NCBI RefSeq assembly: GCF_027531905.1
Contig: NZ_JAPZSU010000013.1
Location: 31,383-95,382, forward strand
Source: Flavobacterium sp.
GTDB taxonomy: Bacteria; Bacteroidota; Bacteroidia; Flavobacteriales; Flavobacteriaceae
Direction: 5' to 3'
Length of the DNA stretch: 64,000 nt
The position numbers and the translations under genes are program-made. The notes under the pieces are model-generated. The model ran no database searches. It worked only from the letters and a program-made list of their open reading frames with translations, and had not been told where the DNA came from. Positions 15,086 to 23,051 of the stretch are shown one piece after another (within the stretch, counting starts at the first letter, position 1; every line of letters begins with the position of its first letter).

Positions 15086-16357
15086 CTGTAGTCTAAGTGT
15101 TACCGCATTTTTATGGGCTTGCAATCCTTCAGCCTCTGCCATTAGTTCAATTGCAGGACCAATGTTTTGAATGCCCTCAGCTGTAATTTTTTGAAACGTC
15201 ATCGATTTTAAGAAACTATCCAAATTAACACCACTATAATTTTTAGCATAACCATTAGTTGGCAGAGTGTGATTGGTTCCAGAAGCATAATCTCCCGCAC
15301 TTTCGGGCGTGTAATTTCCAATAAAAACCGACCCAGCATTACCAATGTTATTTACATAAAAATCTTCGTTTTTAGCGCAAATAATGAAATGTTCAGGTCC
15401 ATATTCGTCAATCAAGTCTAAAGCAATCTGGTCATTTTCTACATAAATCAATTTAGAGTTTTCAATGGCTTTTGTTGCAATGGCTTTTCTTGGCAGTACT
15501 TCCAATTGCGTTTGGATTTCAGTTTCAACCGCATCAATTAAGTCTTTTGAAGTCGAAACTAAAATCACTTGACTGTCGGTACCGTGTTCCGCTTGCGACA
15601 ACAAATCCGAAGTTACAAAGGCTGGAACGGCTGTATCATCAGCTACAATTAACAATTCTGAAGGTCCCGCAGGCATATCGATAGCGACTCCAAATTGGGT
15701 AGCTAATTGTTTTGCTACCGTTACAAATTGATTTCCTGGTCCGAAAATTTTATAAACTTTCGGAATTGCAGCTGTACCAAAAGTCAATCCTGCAATAGCT
15801 TGAATGCCACCCACCTTCAAAATTTTGGTCACCCCACACAATTGTGCGGCATACAAAATGGCTGGATTGATTTTTCCTTTTTTGTCTGGAGGCGAACACA
15901 ACACAATTTCTTTACAACCTGCAATATTCGCTGGAACAGCCAACATTAAAACGGTCGAAAACAAAGGAGCTGTTCCACCCGGAATGTACAACCCAATCTT
16001 TTGAATCGGGCGTTTTTCTTGCCAGCAAGCAACACCTTGGGTGGTTTCTACGCTTACACGAGTGGTTTTTTGAGCCGTATGGAATTTCTCAATATTGGAT
16101 TTTGCCAATTGAATAGCGTCTTGTAATTCTTGAGGAATTGATGCAATCGCCTCATTGATTTCTTCTGGACTAACTTCAAGATTAGCTACTGCTACTCCAT
16201 CAAAAAGAGAAGTGTATTTGGTAATGGCTTCGTCGCCTTTTTTTTGTACTTCTTTAAAAATTTCTTTTACAGTAGCTTCTATATCATCTACTGTTTTAGT
16301 GGGTCTTTCTAAGAGGGTTGACCACGTTTCGGGTTTTGGATTATATATTTTGTTCAT
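15059..16357 (-). CDS. hisD: Histidinol dehydrogenase
   Basis: 432 residues; the zinc- and NAD-dependent last two steps of histidine synthesis. Hallmarks: YIPGGTAPLFSTVLMLAVPA, VGGIQAIAGLTFGT, FGPGNQFVTVAKQ, DMPAGPSELLIVAD, DLLSQAEHGTDSQ (zinc ligands Gln and His), EYGPEHFII (catalytic Glu-His) and the metal-binding ASGTNHTLPTNGYAK. The tail CEVSKTS is repeat-derived. Second gene of the operon. The gap to hisG (16358-16513) holds a degenerate CGTAAAGGCGCAAG / CGCTAAGTTCGCAAAGC repeat. Confidence 0.97.
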   Translation of the reverse strand: MNKIYNPKPETWSTLLERPTKTVDDIEATVKEIFKEVQKKGDEAITKYTSLFDGVAVANLEVSPEEINEAIASIPQELQDAIQLAKSNIEKFHTAQKTTRVSVETTQGVACWQEKRPIQKIGLYIPGGTAPLFSTVLMLAVPANIAGCKEIVLCSPPDKKGKINPAILYAAQLCGVTKILKVGGIQAIAGLTFGTAAIPKVYKIFGPGNQFVTVAKQLATQFGVAIDMPAGPSELLIVADDTAVPAFVTSDLLSQAEHGTDSQVILVSTSKDLIDAVETEIQTQLEVLPRKAIATKAIENSKLIYVENDQIALDLIDEYGPEHFIICAKNEDFYVNNIGNAGSVFIGNYTPESAGDYASGTNHTLPTNGYAKNYSGVNLDSFLKSMTFQKITAEGIQNIGPAIELMAEAEGLQAHKNAVTLRLQSCEVSKTS

Positions 16358-16513
16358 TATTCTATTTTTTTAACCGTAAAGGCGCAAGTTTTTTTGTTAT
16401 TCTTAGTTTTTAAAAACGCTAAGTTCGCAAAGCTGTTGTCTATATTTAGTTTATACTGAGTGAATTCGAAGTGTTTTTATTTGGAATTTGGAATTTTTAT
16501 ATTGGAATTTCCT

Positions 16514-17371
16514 TTATAACACCATTTTCTCAATTGGGCAAACCAAAATTCCTTCGGCGCCAACTTCTTTTAATTGGTCAATCACCTCCCAAAACGTATC
16601 TTTATCAATAACCGAGTGCACACTACTCCATCCTTTTTGAGCTAATGGTAATACCGTTAAACTTCTCAAAACAGGAAGGATTTTACCCACTGCATCAATT
16701 TTATCATTGGGAATATTCATCAAAATGTATTTGGATCTTCTGGCTCGCAACACCGATTCGATTCTGAATTTCAAAGTATCGATGATCTTTTGAGATTCCT
16801 TACTCACTTTAGGTGAAACGGCTAAAACAGCTTCACTCTTGAAAATCACTTCAACTTCTTTCAAATTGTTTTTGAACAACGTACTGCCACTTGAAACAAT
16901 ATCAACTATAGCGTCGGCTAAACCTATGTTTGGGGCGATTTCCACCGATCCTGAAATTTGGTGAATATCAACCGTAACGCCTTTGGAATTGAAAAAATTA
17001 ATTACTGTATTTGGGTAAGAAGTGGCGATTCGCATGCCTTCCAAATCTTTTACGTAAGTATAATTGAACGATTTTGGAACAGCTACAGAAACTTTGCATT
17101 TAGAAAAACCTAACTTTTGAATTACTTCAATGTTTTTTCCTTTTTCTACTAACAAATTATCGCCTACGATAGCTATGTCTACTACGCCATCGATAAGATA
17201 TTGAGGGATATCCGAATTTCTCAAGTACAATACTTCAAGAGGAAAATTAGAGGCTTCTGCTTTTAATTGATCGATACCGTTGTCTATTGATATTCCGGCA
17301 TCTTTTAGAATTTGGATGCTATCTTCGTTTAATCTTCCTGATTTTTGGATAGCAATTTTTAGTGTACTCAT
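16514..17371 (-). CDS. hisG: ATP phosphoribosyltransferase (long form)
   Basis: First step and feedback-control point of histidine synthesis. The ATG at 17371 gives 285 residues starting MSTLKIAIQKSGRLNEDS, the family start; the longer frame upstream runs through the terminator and is rejected. Motifs: YLIDGVVDIAIVGDNLL, RIATSYPNTVINFF, GSVEIAPNIGLADAIVDIVSSGSTL (PRPP loop). The C-terminal regulatory ACT-like domain (about 210-285, ending LKEVGAEGILVCPIEKMVL) marks the long, HisZ-independent form that binds histidine. First gene of the operon, behind the attenuator. Confidence 0.97.
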   Translation of the reverse strand: MSTLKIAIQKSGRLNEDSIQILKDAGISIDNGIDQLKAEASNFPLEVLYLRNSDIPQYLIDGVVDIAIVGDNLLVEKGKNIEVIQKLGFSKCKVSVAVPKSFNYTYVKDLEGMRIATSYPNTVINFFNSKGVTVDIHQISGSVEIAPNIGLADAIVDIVSSGSTLFKNNLKEVEVIFKSEAVLAVSPKVSKESQKIIDTLKFRIESVLRARRSKYILMNIPNDKIDAVGKILPVLRSLTVLPLAQKGWSSVHSVIDKDTFWEVIDQLKEVGAEGILVCPIEKMVL

Positions 17372-17421
17372 TTTAGTTTTTTGTTTAGATTGATAAAATT
17401 TGAGTACAACTAAGAAGGCAT

Positions 17422-17456
17422 AAAAAAACCCGTTTGATGTACTCAAACGGGTTTTT
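17422..17456 (-). terminator. his operon attenuator terminator
   Basis: Stem AAAAACCCGTTTGA / TCAAACGGGTTTTT with a 5-base loop, followed on the minus strand by a run of seven T. It lies between the leader peptide and hisG, so it stops transcription before the operon unless prevented. Its 5' arm region CGTTTGAG (minus) can also pair with CTCAAGCG in the leader coding sequence (17492-17499), a possible antiterminator. Confidence 0.88.
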
Positions 17457-17482
17457 AAATATGATGATTTACAAACATATCA

Positions 17483-17542
17483 TTAACACATCGCTTGAGA
17501 GCAATAATGTAAATGATGATGATGTAATTGAGTGCCGAACAT
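17483..17542 (-). CDS. hisL: his operon leader peptide
   Basis: 19 codons: MFGTQLHHHHLHYCSQAMC, with five His in six positions (7-10 and 12). It starts about 25 bases after a TATATTTG -7 element and ends just before the terminator stem. A run of His codons directly upstream of a terminator and hisG is the classical design of ribosome-mediated attenuation: with scarce His-tRNA the ribosome stalls at the His run and leaves 17492-17499 free to sequester the terminator arm; with ample His-tRNA it moves on, covers that stretch and the terminator forms. The peptide itself is not expected to have a function. Confidence 0.88.
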   Translation of the reverse strand: MFGTQLHHHHLHYCSQAMC

Positions 17543-17564
17543 TGATTTTGTTTTTTTAACAGTG

Positions 17565-17572
17565 CAAATATA
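17565..17572 (-). promoter_or_regulatory. his operon promoter, -7 element
   Basis: TATATTTG on the minus strand matches the Flavobacterium TAnnTTTG consensus and lies about 22 bases upstream of the leader ATG. The -33 region is T-rich (AGTTTTTTAAAA) without a clear TTTG. Confidence 0.65.
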
Positions 17573-17738
17573 TAGAAATATTATTTTAAAAAACTAATTA
17601 TTTTGCAACATAGTGTTGATAAATTGTTAAATCACTGTTTTTTTAATTAAGAAACACTCGTTACAACATGCTATTAGCTAGAAGTAACGAGTGCTCCAAA
17701 AAAAAACCAACTTAATTATTTTTACAACTCTTCCGCTA

Positions 17739-19343
17739 TTACAGTTGTGGTCCAGCAGCAACTAAACGTTTACCTTCTTCGGTATTAGTGTATTGCTCGA
17801 AGTTTTTAATATATTTAGAAGACAAGTCTTTAGCTTTAGTTTCCCATTCTGCTTTGTCTTTGTATGTATCTCTAGGATCTAAGATTCCTTCACTCACGTT
17901 TGGTAAAGCTGTTGGGATCGTTAAATTCAAGAATGGGATTTTTGCTGTTTCTGCTTTATCAATTTCTCCACTAATGATGGCATCAATAATCGCTCTAGTG
18001 TTTTTCAACGAAATTCTTTTTCCTGTTCCATTCCATCCTGTATTTACAAGATACGCTTTTGCTCCGTGTTCTTTCATTTTACCAATCAATGTTTTAGAGT
18101 ACATCGTTGGGTGCAAGGTTAAGAAGGCTTCACCAAATGCTGGAGAGAAAGATGGTTCTGGTGCAGTAATTCCTCTTTCTGTCCCTGCTAATTTAGAAGT
18201 ATATCCACACAAGAAGTGGTATTGTGCTTGATCTTCGTCTAAGATTGAAACTGGAGGTAATACACCAAAGGCATCTGCAGATAAGTAAATGATTTTCTTA
18301 GCGTGTCCTGCTTTTGAAGGCAATACAATTTTGTTGATGTGATAGATTGGGTAAGAAACTCTTGAGTTCTCTGTGATACTGTGATCATAATAATCAATAT
18401 CTCCGTACTCATCCACAATTACATTTTCTAGCAAAGCATCACGTTTGATAGCTCTCCAAATGTCGGGTTCGTTGTTTTCGCTCAAGTCGATTACTTTTGC
18501 ATAGCAGCCTCCTTCATAGTTAAATACTCCATTGTCATCCCAACCGTGTTCGTCATCACCAATCAAGTAACGTTTTGGGTCAGCAGATAAAGTTGTTTTT
18601 CCAGTTCCAGAAAGCCCAAAGAATATCGCTACATCTCCATCTTCTCCTACGTTTGCAGAACAGTGCATAGAAGCCATTCCTTTTAATGGTAGGTAGTAGT
18701 TCATCATCGCGAACATTCCTTTTTTCATTTCACCACCGTACCAAGTTCCTCCGATAATTTGGATTTTTTCGGTTAAATTGAACATTACAAAGTTCTCAGA
18801 GTTTAATCCTTGCTCTTTCCAGTTTGGATTAGTTGCTTTTGAACCATTCATTACGATAAAATCTGGCTCTCCAAAGTTTTCTAATTCATAAATAGAAGGT
18901 CTGATGAACATATTGGTTACAAAGTGTGCTTGCCAAGCTACTTCCATTACAAAACGCACTTTTAAACGAGTGTCTGGGTTAGTTCCGCAGAATGCATCGA
19001 CTACATATAATTTGGGAGAAGTTGATAATTGGTTCAATACTAAATCTTTACACTCATCGTAAATTACTTTTGAAGTTGCAAAATTCACCTTTTCGTCCCA
19101 ATAAATGGTATCTTTAGTTACATCATCTTTAACGATATATCTATCTTTAGGAGAACGCCCTGTAAAAATACCCGTTTTTACTGCTACTGCTCCAGTTGAT
19201 GTTGTTGCTCCTTTTTCGTACCCTTTTCGTTTTGAAGAAACTTCTGCTTGATACAGTTCTTCATAAGATGGATTGTAAACTACTTCATGATAACCAGTAA
19301 TCCCCAAATTGTGTAATTCCTGAATAATTTTAATATTTTTCAT
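17739..19343 (-). CDS. pckA: Phosphoenolpyruvate carboxykinase (ATP)
   Basis: 534 residues; oxaloacetate + ATP to PEP + CO2, the entry to gluconeogenesis, cytoplasmic. Motifs: [11 protein letters not shown], the metal and kinase-1a P-loop [16 protein letters not shown] (about 245-260), [23 protein letters not shown], and RVSYPIYHI. Arg in [18 protein letters not shown] and the [13 protein letters not shown] region bind substrates. A weak stem-loop CACTCGTTAC / GTAACGAGTG lies downstream (17648-17690). Divergent from an AspT-like transporter; the shared upstream region has paired operator-like sites. Confidence 0.98.
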   Translation of the reverse strand: MKNIKIIQELHNLGITGYHEVVYNPSYEELYQAEVSSKRKGYEKGATTSTGAVAVKTGIFTGRSPKDRYIVKDDVTKDTIYWDEKVNFATSKVIYDECKDLVLNQLSTSPKLYVVDAFCGTNPDTRLKVRFVMEVAWQAHFVTNMFIRPSIYELENFGEPDFIVMNGSKATNPNWKEQGLNSENFVMFNLTEKIQIIGGTWYGGEMKKGMFAMMNYYLPLKGMASMHCSANVGEDGDVAIFFGLSGTGKTTLSADPKRYLIGDDEHGWDDNGVFNYEGGCYAKVIDLSENNEPDIWRAIKRDALLENVIVDEYGDIDYYDHSITENSRVSYPIYHINKIVLPSKAGHAKKIIYLSADAFGVLPPVSILDEDQAQYHFLCGYTSKLAGTERGITAPEPSFSPAFGEAFLTLHPTMYSKTLIGKMKEHGAKAYLVNTGWNGTGKRISLKNTRAIIDAIISGEIDKAETAKIPFLNLTIPTALPNVSEGILDPRDTYKDKAEWETKAKDLSSKYIKNFEQYTNTEEGKRLVAAGPQL

Positions 19344-19405
19344 TGTTATGTTGTTTTAATTTTTTAACCTTATTTTTTTTTATGAATTTCTTAATTTTTG
19401 ATAGT

Positions 19406-19579
19406 CAAATTTATGATTATTATGGTTTATAAAAACTGATATTTATCATAAATAAAAGAAAAAATCAAGAAAACGTTTTCAGCTCACACCAATGATTATA
19501 AGGGTTTTAAAGCGAAATCGTTTTCTTAACAAATTTATGCATTTATTTTAAAAATAGGTACAATAACTGATTTTTATCA
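19406..19579. promoter_or_regulatory. pckA / transporter divergent control region
   Basis: Contains the pckA -7 element (CAAATTTA at 19406-19413, TAAATTTG on minus). It also holds two FNR/CRP-like palindromes TGAT-N4-ATCA (19437-19448 TGATATTTATCA; 19568-19579 TGATTTTTATCA), one near each gene. Two LacI-type sites lie between them: the perfect palindrome GAAAACGTTTTC (19469-19480) and the 11/12 match GAAATCGTTTTC (19514-19525), 45 bases apart. A second TAAATTTG (minus, 19530-19537) overlaps this region. Confidence 0.6.
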
Positions 19580-19642
19580 TGCTAATTAATTCATAAAATT
19601 GATTCATTTACACTACTTTTAATAATACTAAATTTTAACATT

Positions 19643-21343
19643 ATGTTTGAATGGTTTAAAATATTGTTTACTCCGACCGAAGAGCCGGAGTTGGCGCAGT
19701 CGTTACTAGTTTTATTCTTAGCAATAAGCTTAGGTTTCTTTGCTGGTAAACTCAAAATTGGCAAAGTTTCTCTTGGAGTTTCTGCTGTAATGTTTGTTGG
19801 GCTCTTTTTGGGGCACTTGGGTTTTAGTATGCAGGCCGATTTAATTCAATTTGTTAGAGAGTTTGGTTTAATTTTATTTGTGTATGGCATAGGTATCCAG
19901 GTAGGTCCAACTTTCTTTTCTTCCTTTAAAAAAGAAGGCTTAATTTTCAATGCCTTAGGTATCGGAACCGTTTTCCTAGGAGGTTTACTTGCTTATCTAA
20001 TTCATATCTTCGCCAATGTAAAAGTTGAAAACGCTGTAGGTTTAATGTCTGGATCTGTAACCAATACTCCCGGATTAGGGGCTGCCAAATCTACTTTGAT
20101 TGAAATACAAAATCAATTAAATCTTCCTGCGGATCATTTTTCAGACCCTGCTATCGCCTATGCTATAACCTATCCAATTGGAGTATTTGGAATTATTCTT
20201 CTTATTATAATTTCCAAAAATGCCTTAAAAATTGATCTTGAAAAAGAGGTAATCTTACTCAAAAAGAAAAATAAAGATCACGAAAACACAATCGTTCGCC
20301 AAAAATGTAGAGTAACTAAACCTGAAGTTATTGGCAAAACCATCAAGCAAGTATTCAAAGAATATCACATTGCAAATGTTATTATTTCTAGACAAAAACA
20401 AAGCGGAACCAAAGTCGTTTACTCACCTTCATTGGATTCTGTTATAAAAGAAAAAGATGTTTTGATGGTGGTAGCCAAACAAAAAGACATCAACCAATTT
20501 ATTGATATCGTTGGGAAAATTTCTACGGATTTATTTATTGAATCTGAAGAAGATGTGACTACAAAAATACTTAGTGTAACCCATAAAACAGCAATACATA
20601 AAACATTGGCCGAATTAGATTTATACAATCAATATGACGTGAAAGTTACTCGTGTTATTCGTTCTGGATTAGAAATTTTGGCTCAACCCTCTTTAGAATT
20701 ATTTTATGGAGATACCCTGATGGTTGTTGGCAATAAAGAGGCTATTCATGAAGCCGAAAAAATCATTGGAAACTCTAAAAAAATATTGCTAGAACCCGAT
20801 TTTCTCTCTTTGTTTGGCGGTTTAATTTTTGGGTTGATTATTGGTTCTATTCCCATTGTAATTCCTTCATTACCGGTTCCATTAAAATTAGGTTTAGCGG
20901 CAGGTCCTCTTTTAGCCGCATTATTTATTAGTAGATATGGCGGTGTTGGTGTAATTCATTCCTATATAAACAACGGAGCCATTCACTTTATGAAAGATCT
21001 GGGAATTTGCATGTTCTTTGCAGCTGTGGGCATCAAAGCAGGACATGGTTTTTATGATAATTTTGTAGCCAATAATGGTTGGATGTGGATTTACTACGGC
21101 TGTTTTATCACTTTTATTCCGCTAACTCTTTTGGTACTTATCAGTCGTTTTGTTTTCAAGCTCAATTTTTATCAAATGGTAGGTATTATGAGCGGCGCTT
21201 ATACTGATCCTGCAGCCTTAGCATTTAGCACCAAATACTTAGATTCTGATATCCCTAATCAATCGTATGCTACCGTTTATCCCCTTGTAACCATCAGTAG
21301 AATTCTGGTCGCACAACTACTTATTTTACTTTTTGCTAGTTAA
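19643..21343 (+). CDS. AspT/YidE-type putative anion exchanger with two TrkA-C domains
   Basis: 566-residue inner-membrane transporter of the aspartate:alanine exchanger family. It has the duplicated membrane domain: helices 1-5 (to about 190, with GSVTNTPGLGAAKSTL) and 6-10 (from about 390, with GIMSGAYTDPAALAFSTKYL). Between them is a cytoplasmic region of about 200 residues holding two RCK_C/TrkA-C modules (RVTKPEVIGKTIKQVFKEYHIANV and KTAIHKTLAELDLYNQYDVKVTRV). The paired motifs G-SVTNTPGL and G-AYTDPAAL are the two family signatures. In relatives it exchanges dicarboxylates or amino acids; divergence from pckA suggests a C4-dicarboxylate, which is inference. Confidence 0.87.
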   Translation: MFEWFKILFTPTEEPELAQSLLVLFLAISLGFFAGKLKIGKVSLGVSAVMFVGLFLGHLGFSMQADLIQFVREFGLILFVYGIGIQVGPTFFSSFKKEGLIFNALGIGTVFLGGLLAYLIHIFANVKVENAVGLMSGSVTNTPGLGAAKSTLIEIQNQLNLPADHFSDPAIAYAITYPIGVFGIILLIIISKNALKIDLEKEVILLKKKNKDHENTIVRQKCRVTKPEVIGKTIKQVFKEYHIANVIISRQKQSGTKVVYSPSLDSVIKEKDVLMVVAKQKDINQFIDIVGKISTDLFIESEEDVTTKILSVTHKTAIHKTLAELDLYNQYDVKVTRVIRSGLEILAQPSLELFYGDTLMVVGNKEAIHEAEKIIGNSKKILLEPDFLSLFGGLIFGLIIGSIPIVIPSLPVPLKLGLAAGPLLAALFISRYGGVGVIHSYINNGAIHFMKDLGICMFFAAVGIKAGHGFYDNFVANNGWMWIYYGCFITFIPLTLLVLISRFVFKLNFYQMVGIMSGAYTDPAALAFSTKYLDSDIPNQSYATVYPLVTISRILVAQLLILLFAS

Positions 21344-21363
21344 ACTCATAATTCAAGTACAAT

Positions 21364-21401
21364 AAAAAAGGATGCCAAGTTGTATTTGACATCCTTTTTT
21401 T
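21364..21401. terminator. Bidirectional intrinsic terminator
   Basis: AAAAAAGGATGCCAA, short loop, TTTGACATCCTTTTTT (one mismatch), between the convergent transporter and DUF2231-like gene. Confidence 0.85.
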
Positions 21402-21421
21402 GTGCTTTAGCTAATTTAAAA

Positions 21422-21901
21422 TTAATCTTTGTCATCCATCTGAACGTCTGATGGAATCGCCACTGACCTTATCTCGGTATGACGAATCTCACCTCCTGTT
21501 GTTCCCGTTTGTTGTCCCAAATACACCGCCACAGCAGCAATAACAAGCGCTACATAAGTAATTAGAGTCGATTTAACTGATTTTTTGTAATTCAAATACA
21601 AAGCGAGTAAAGAAGTAGCTGCCAATACATAAAGTGCAATAGCTAATTTTTCGGCCATTTCTTCGTGTTCGTGAATGATGTCATGACCAATAGACGGCAT
21701 ATCCTCAACCAATTCCTCTGCTCCTTCACCTGTTCCCATACTCACTGCAGCAAAAATAGCCGCAACAATAAACAGAAAAAAAGCCGTATTCTTAACCGAA
21801 TTGTTCTTCAACAACAACCCAACTACTAAAATTCCTAATCCTAAAATCGTCCCGATAATAGGAAAATGGTTCACCACAAGGTGCAAATGTGCTTCATTCA
21901 T
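21422..21901 (-). CDS. DUF2231-like four-helix membrane protein
   Basis: 159 residues. Starts with the family-like HLHLVVNHFPIIGTILGLGILVVG (a membrane His pair followed by HFPI), then three more helices (about 38-56, 86-105 and 115-132) and a charged C-terminal tail ending DVQMDDKD. A loop between helices 2 and 3 is rich in Glu and His (GEGAEELVEDMPSIGHDIIHEHEEM), possibly binding metal or heme. It is the third gene of a metal-efflux cluster (26 bases after the adaptor) and probably shares its transcript. Confidence 0.65.
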   Translation of the reverse strand: MNEAHLHLVVNHFPIIGTILGLGILVVGLLLKNNSVKNTAFFLFIVAAIFAAVSMGTGEGAEELVEDMPSIGHDIIHEHEEMAEKLAIALYVLAATSLLALYLNYKKSVKSTLITYVALVIAAVAVYLGQQTGTTGGEIRHTEIRSVAIPSDVQMDDKD

Positions 21902-21927
21902 AAGTATTAGTTTTTAAGTTAATTTTT

Positions 21928-23043
21928 TTATTCTGCTAAATCAAAAACGCCTTTGGTTAAAATTTTAGTAGAAGCGTTTATGGCAGTATTTGGAATAATT
22001 TCGCAAAAATCTTCATTTTGTTCCCCTAAAGATACAGCTAATTTTTTGAAGGCGTACCCATTTTTATTAGTTACCAAAGTAAAAACGTAATACTTGTTGT
22101 TTTCTTTCATAATGGCTTCTGTAGGTACCGCTAATCCTTTTTTAGTATCAAAAATAATGGCTGCTTCTACGAACATACCCGTAAGTAATCTTTGCTTGGA
22201 TTCGTCTTCTAAATGTCCGTGAACATTGATGGTTCTGTCATTTCCTTCAATTGATTTACCTACCAAATGTACTTCGGCATTGAACATTTCCTTAGTGGCT
22301 TCGGGAACGGTAAATTTGATTTTTTGCCCTTTAGTTACTTTCAAAATGTCTTTTTCAAACACAGCTAATTCTAAGTGCAAGTGATCTGTATCTACAATTT
22401 CTAGAATGACATCTTCGGGCGCCATCAGCATTCCCACATTAGCATTCATAATCACAATATCTCCAGAAATAGGAGCGTAAATAGTTATTACCGAGGTGAA
22501 TTTGCCTTTCTCTACCTGAACCGGGCTAATGTGCATCAAAATTAGTTTTTGTTTCAAGCTCTGATACGTCGCCAAAGCCCTTTTGTACTCGCTTTCCGCC
22601 TTGAAATAATTCTTTTGAGAGGTTATTTTTTCATCATACAAGGTTTTTTGTCGTACAAACTCAGATTTGAGGTACTTTAACTGTTCGGCTACTTCTAAAT
22701 ATTCTTTTTGAATATCAATAAAAGCTGTGTTTTCAAGAGTTAATAATGCTTGCCCTTTACGAACTCGATCTCCCACCAAAAGCTGCGTACTTTTGACGTA
22801 ACCTCCTATAAAAGTGGTGACTTTCGCTCTATTTTGAGGCGGAACATCAATCTTGCCAGACACTTTTATGGTTTCGTCAAAATCTTTCATAACAGGGCTA
22901 CTAATCACCATTCCAGCCGATTGAAATTGTGCCTGAGTAACTCTAACCAAACCATCGTCTTCTGTTGTTGCTGGTGTAGTTTCTTCTTTTTTACAGCCTA
23001 TAAAAAGCAGTGTAAGCACTAATATATACAGTTGTTTTTTCAT
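21928..23043 (-). CDS. Heavy-metal RND efflux adaptor (CusB/CzcB family), lipoprotein
   Basis: 371 residues. A lipobox-type signal peptide (MKKQLYILVLTLLFIGCKKE, Cys17) anchors it to the periplasmic face of a membrane. After it come a beta-barrel/lipoyl half (KVTTFIGGYVKSTQLLVGDRVRKGQALLTLEN), a helical hairpin (about 110-160, KNYFKAESEYKRALATYQ), the second lipoyl half (ITIYAPISGDIVIMNANVGM) and the barrel plus membrane-proximal domain. This is the bridge between pump and channel in CusCBA/CzcCBA-type systems. Directly downstream of the pump gene (8-base gap), so one operon. Confidence 0.93.
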   Translation of the reverse strand: MKKQLYILVLTLLFIGCKKEETTPATTEDDGLVRVTQAQFQSAGMVISSPVMKDFDETIKVSGKIDVPPQNRAKVTTFIGGYVKSTQLLVGDRVRKGQALLTLENTAFIDIQKEYLEVAEQLKYLKSEFVRQKTLYDEKITSQKNYFKAESEYKRALATYQSLKQKLILMHISPVQVEKGKFTSVITIYAPISGDIVIMNANVGMLMAPEDVILEIVDTDHLHLELAVFEKDILKVTKGQKIKFTVPEATKEMFNAEVHLVGKSIEGNDRTINVHGHLEDESKQRLLTGMFVEAAIIFDTKKGLAVPTEAIMKENNKYYVFTLVTNKNGYAFKKLAVSLGEQNEDFCEIIPNTAINASTKILTKGVFDLAE

Positions 23044-23051
23044 AATCTAAA

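Noticed and set aside
17372..17446. N-terminal extension of HisG
   Set aside because: It would be translated through the attenuator terminator; the family start is at 17371.
17646..17695. Terminator after pckA
   Set aside because: CACTCGTTAC/GTAACGAGTG forms a stem but has a long loop and no adjacent U-run; noted in the pckA entry only.
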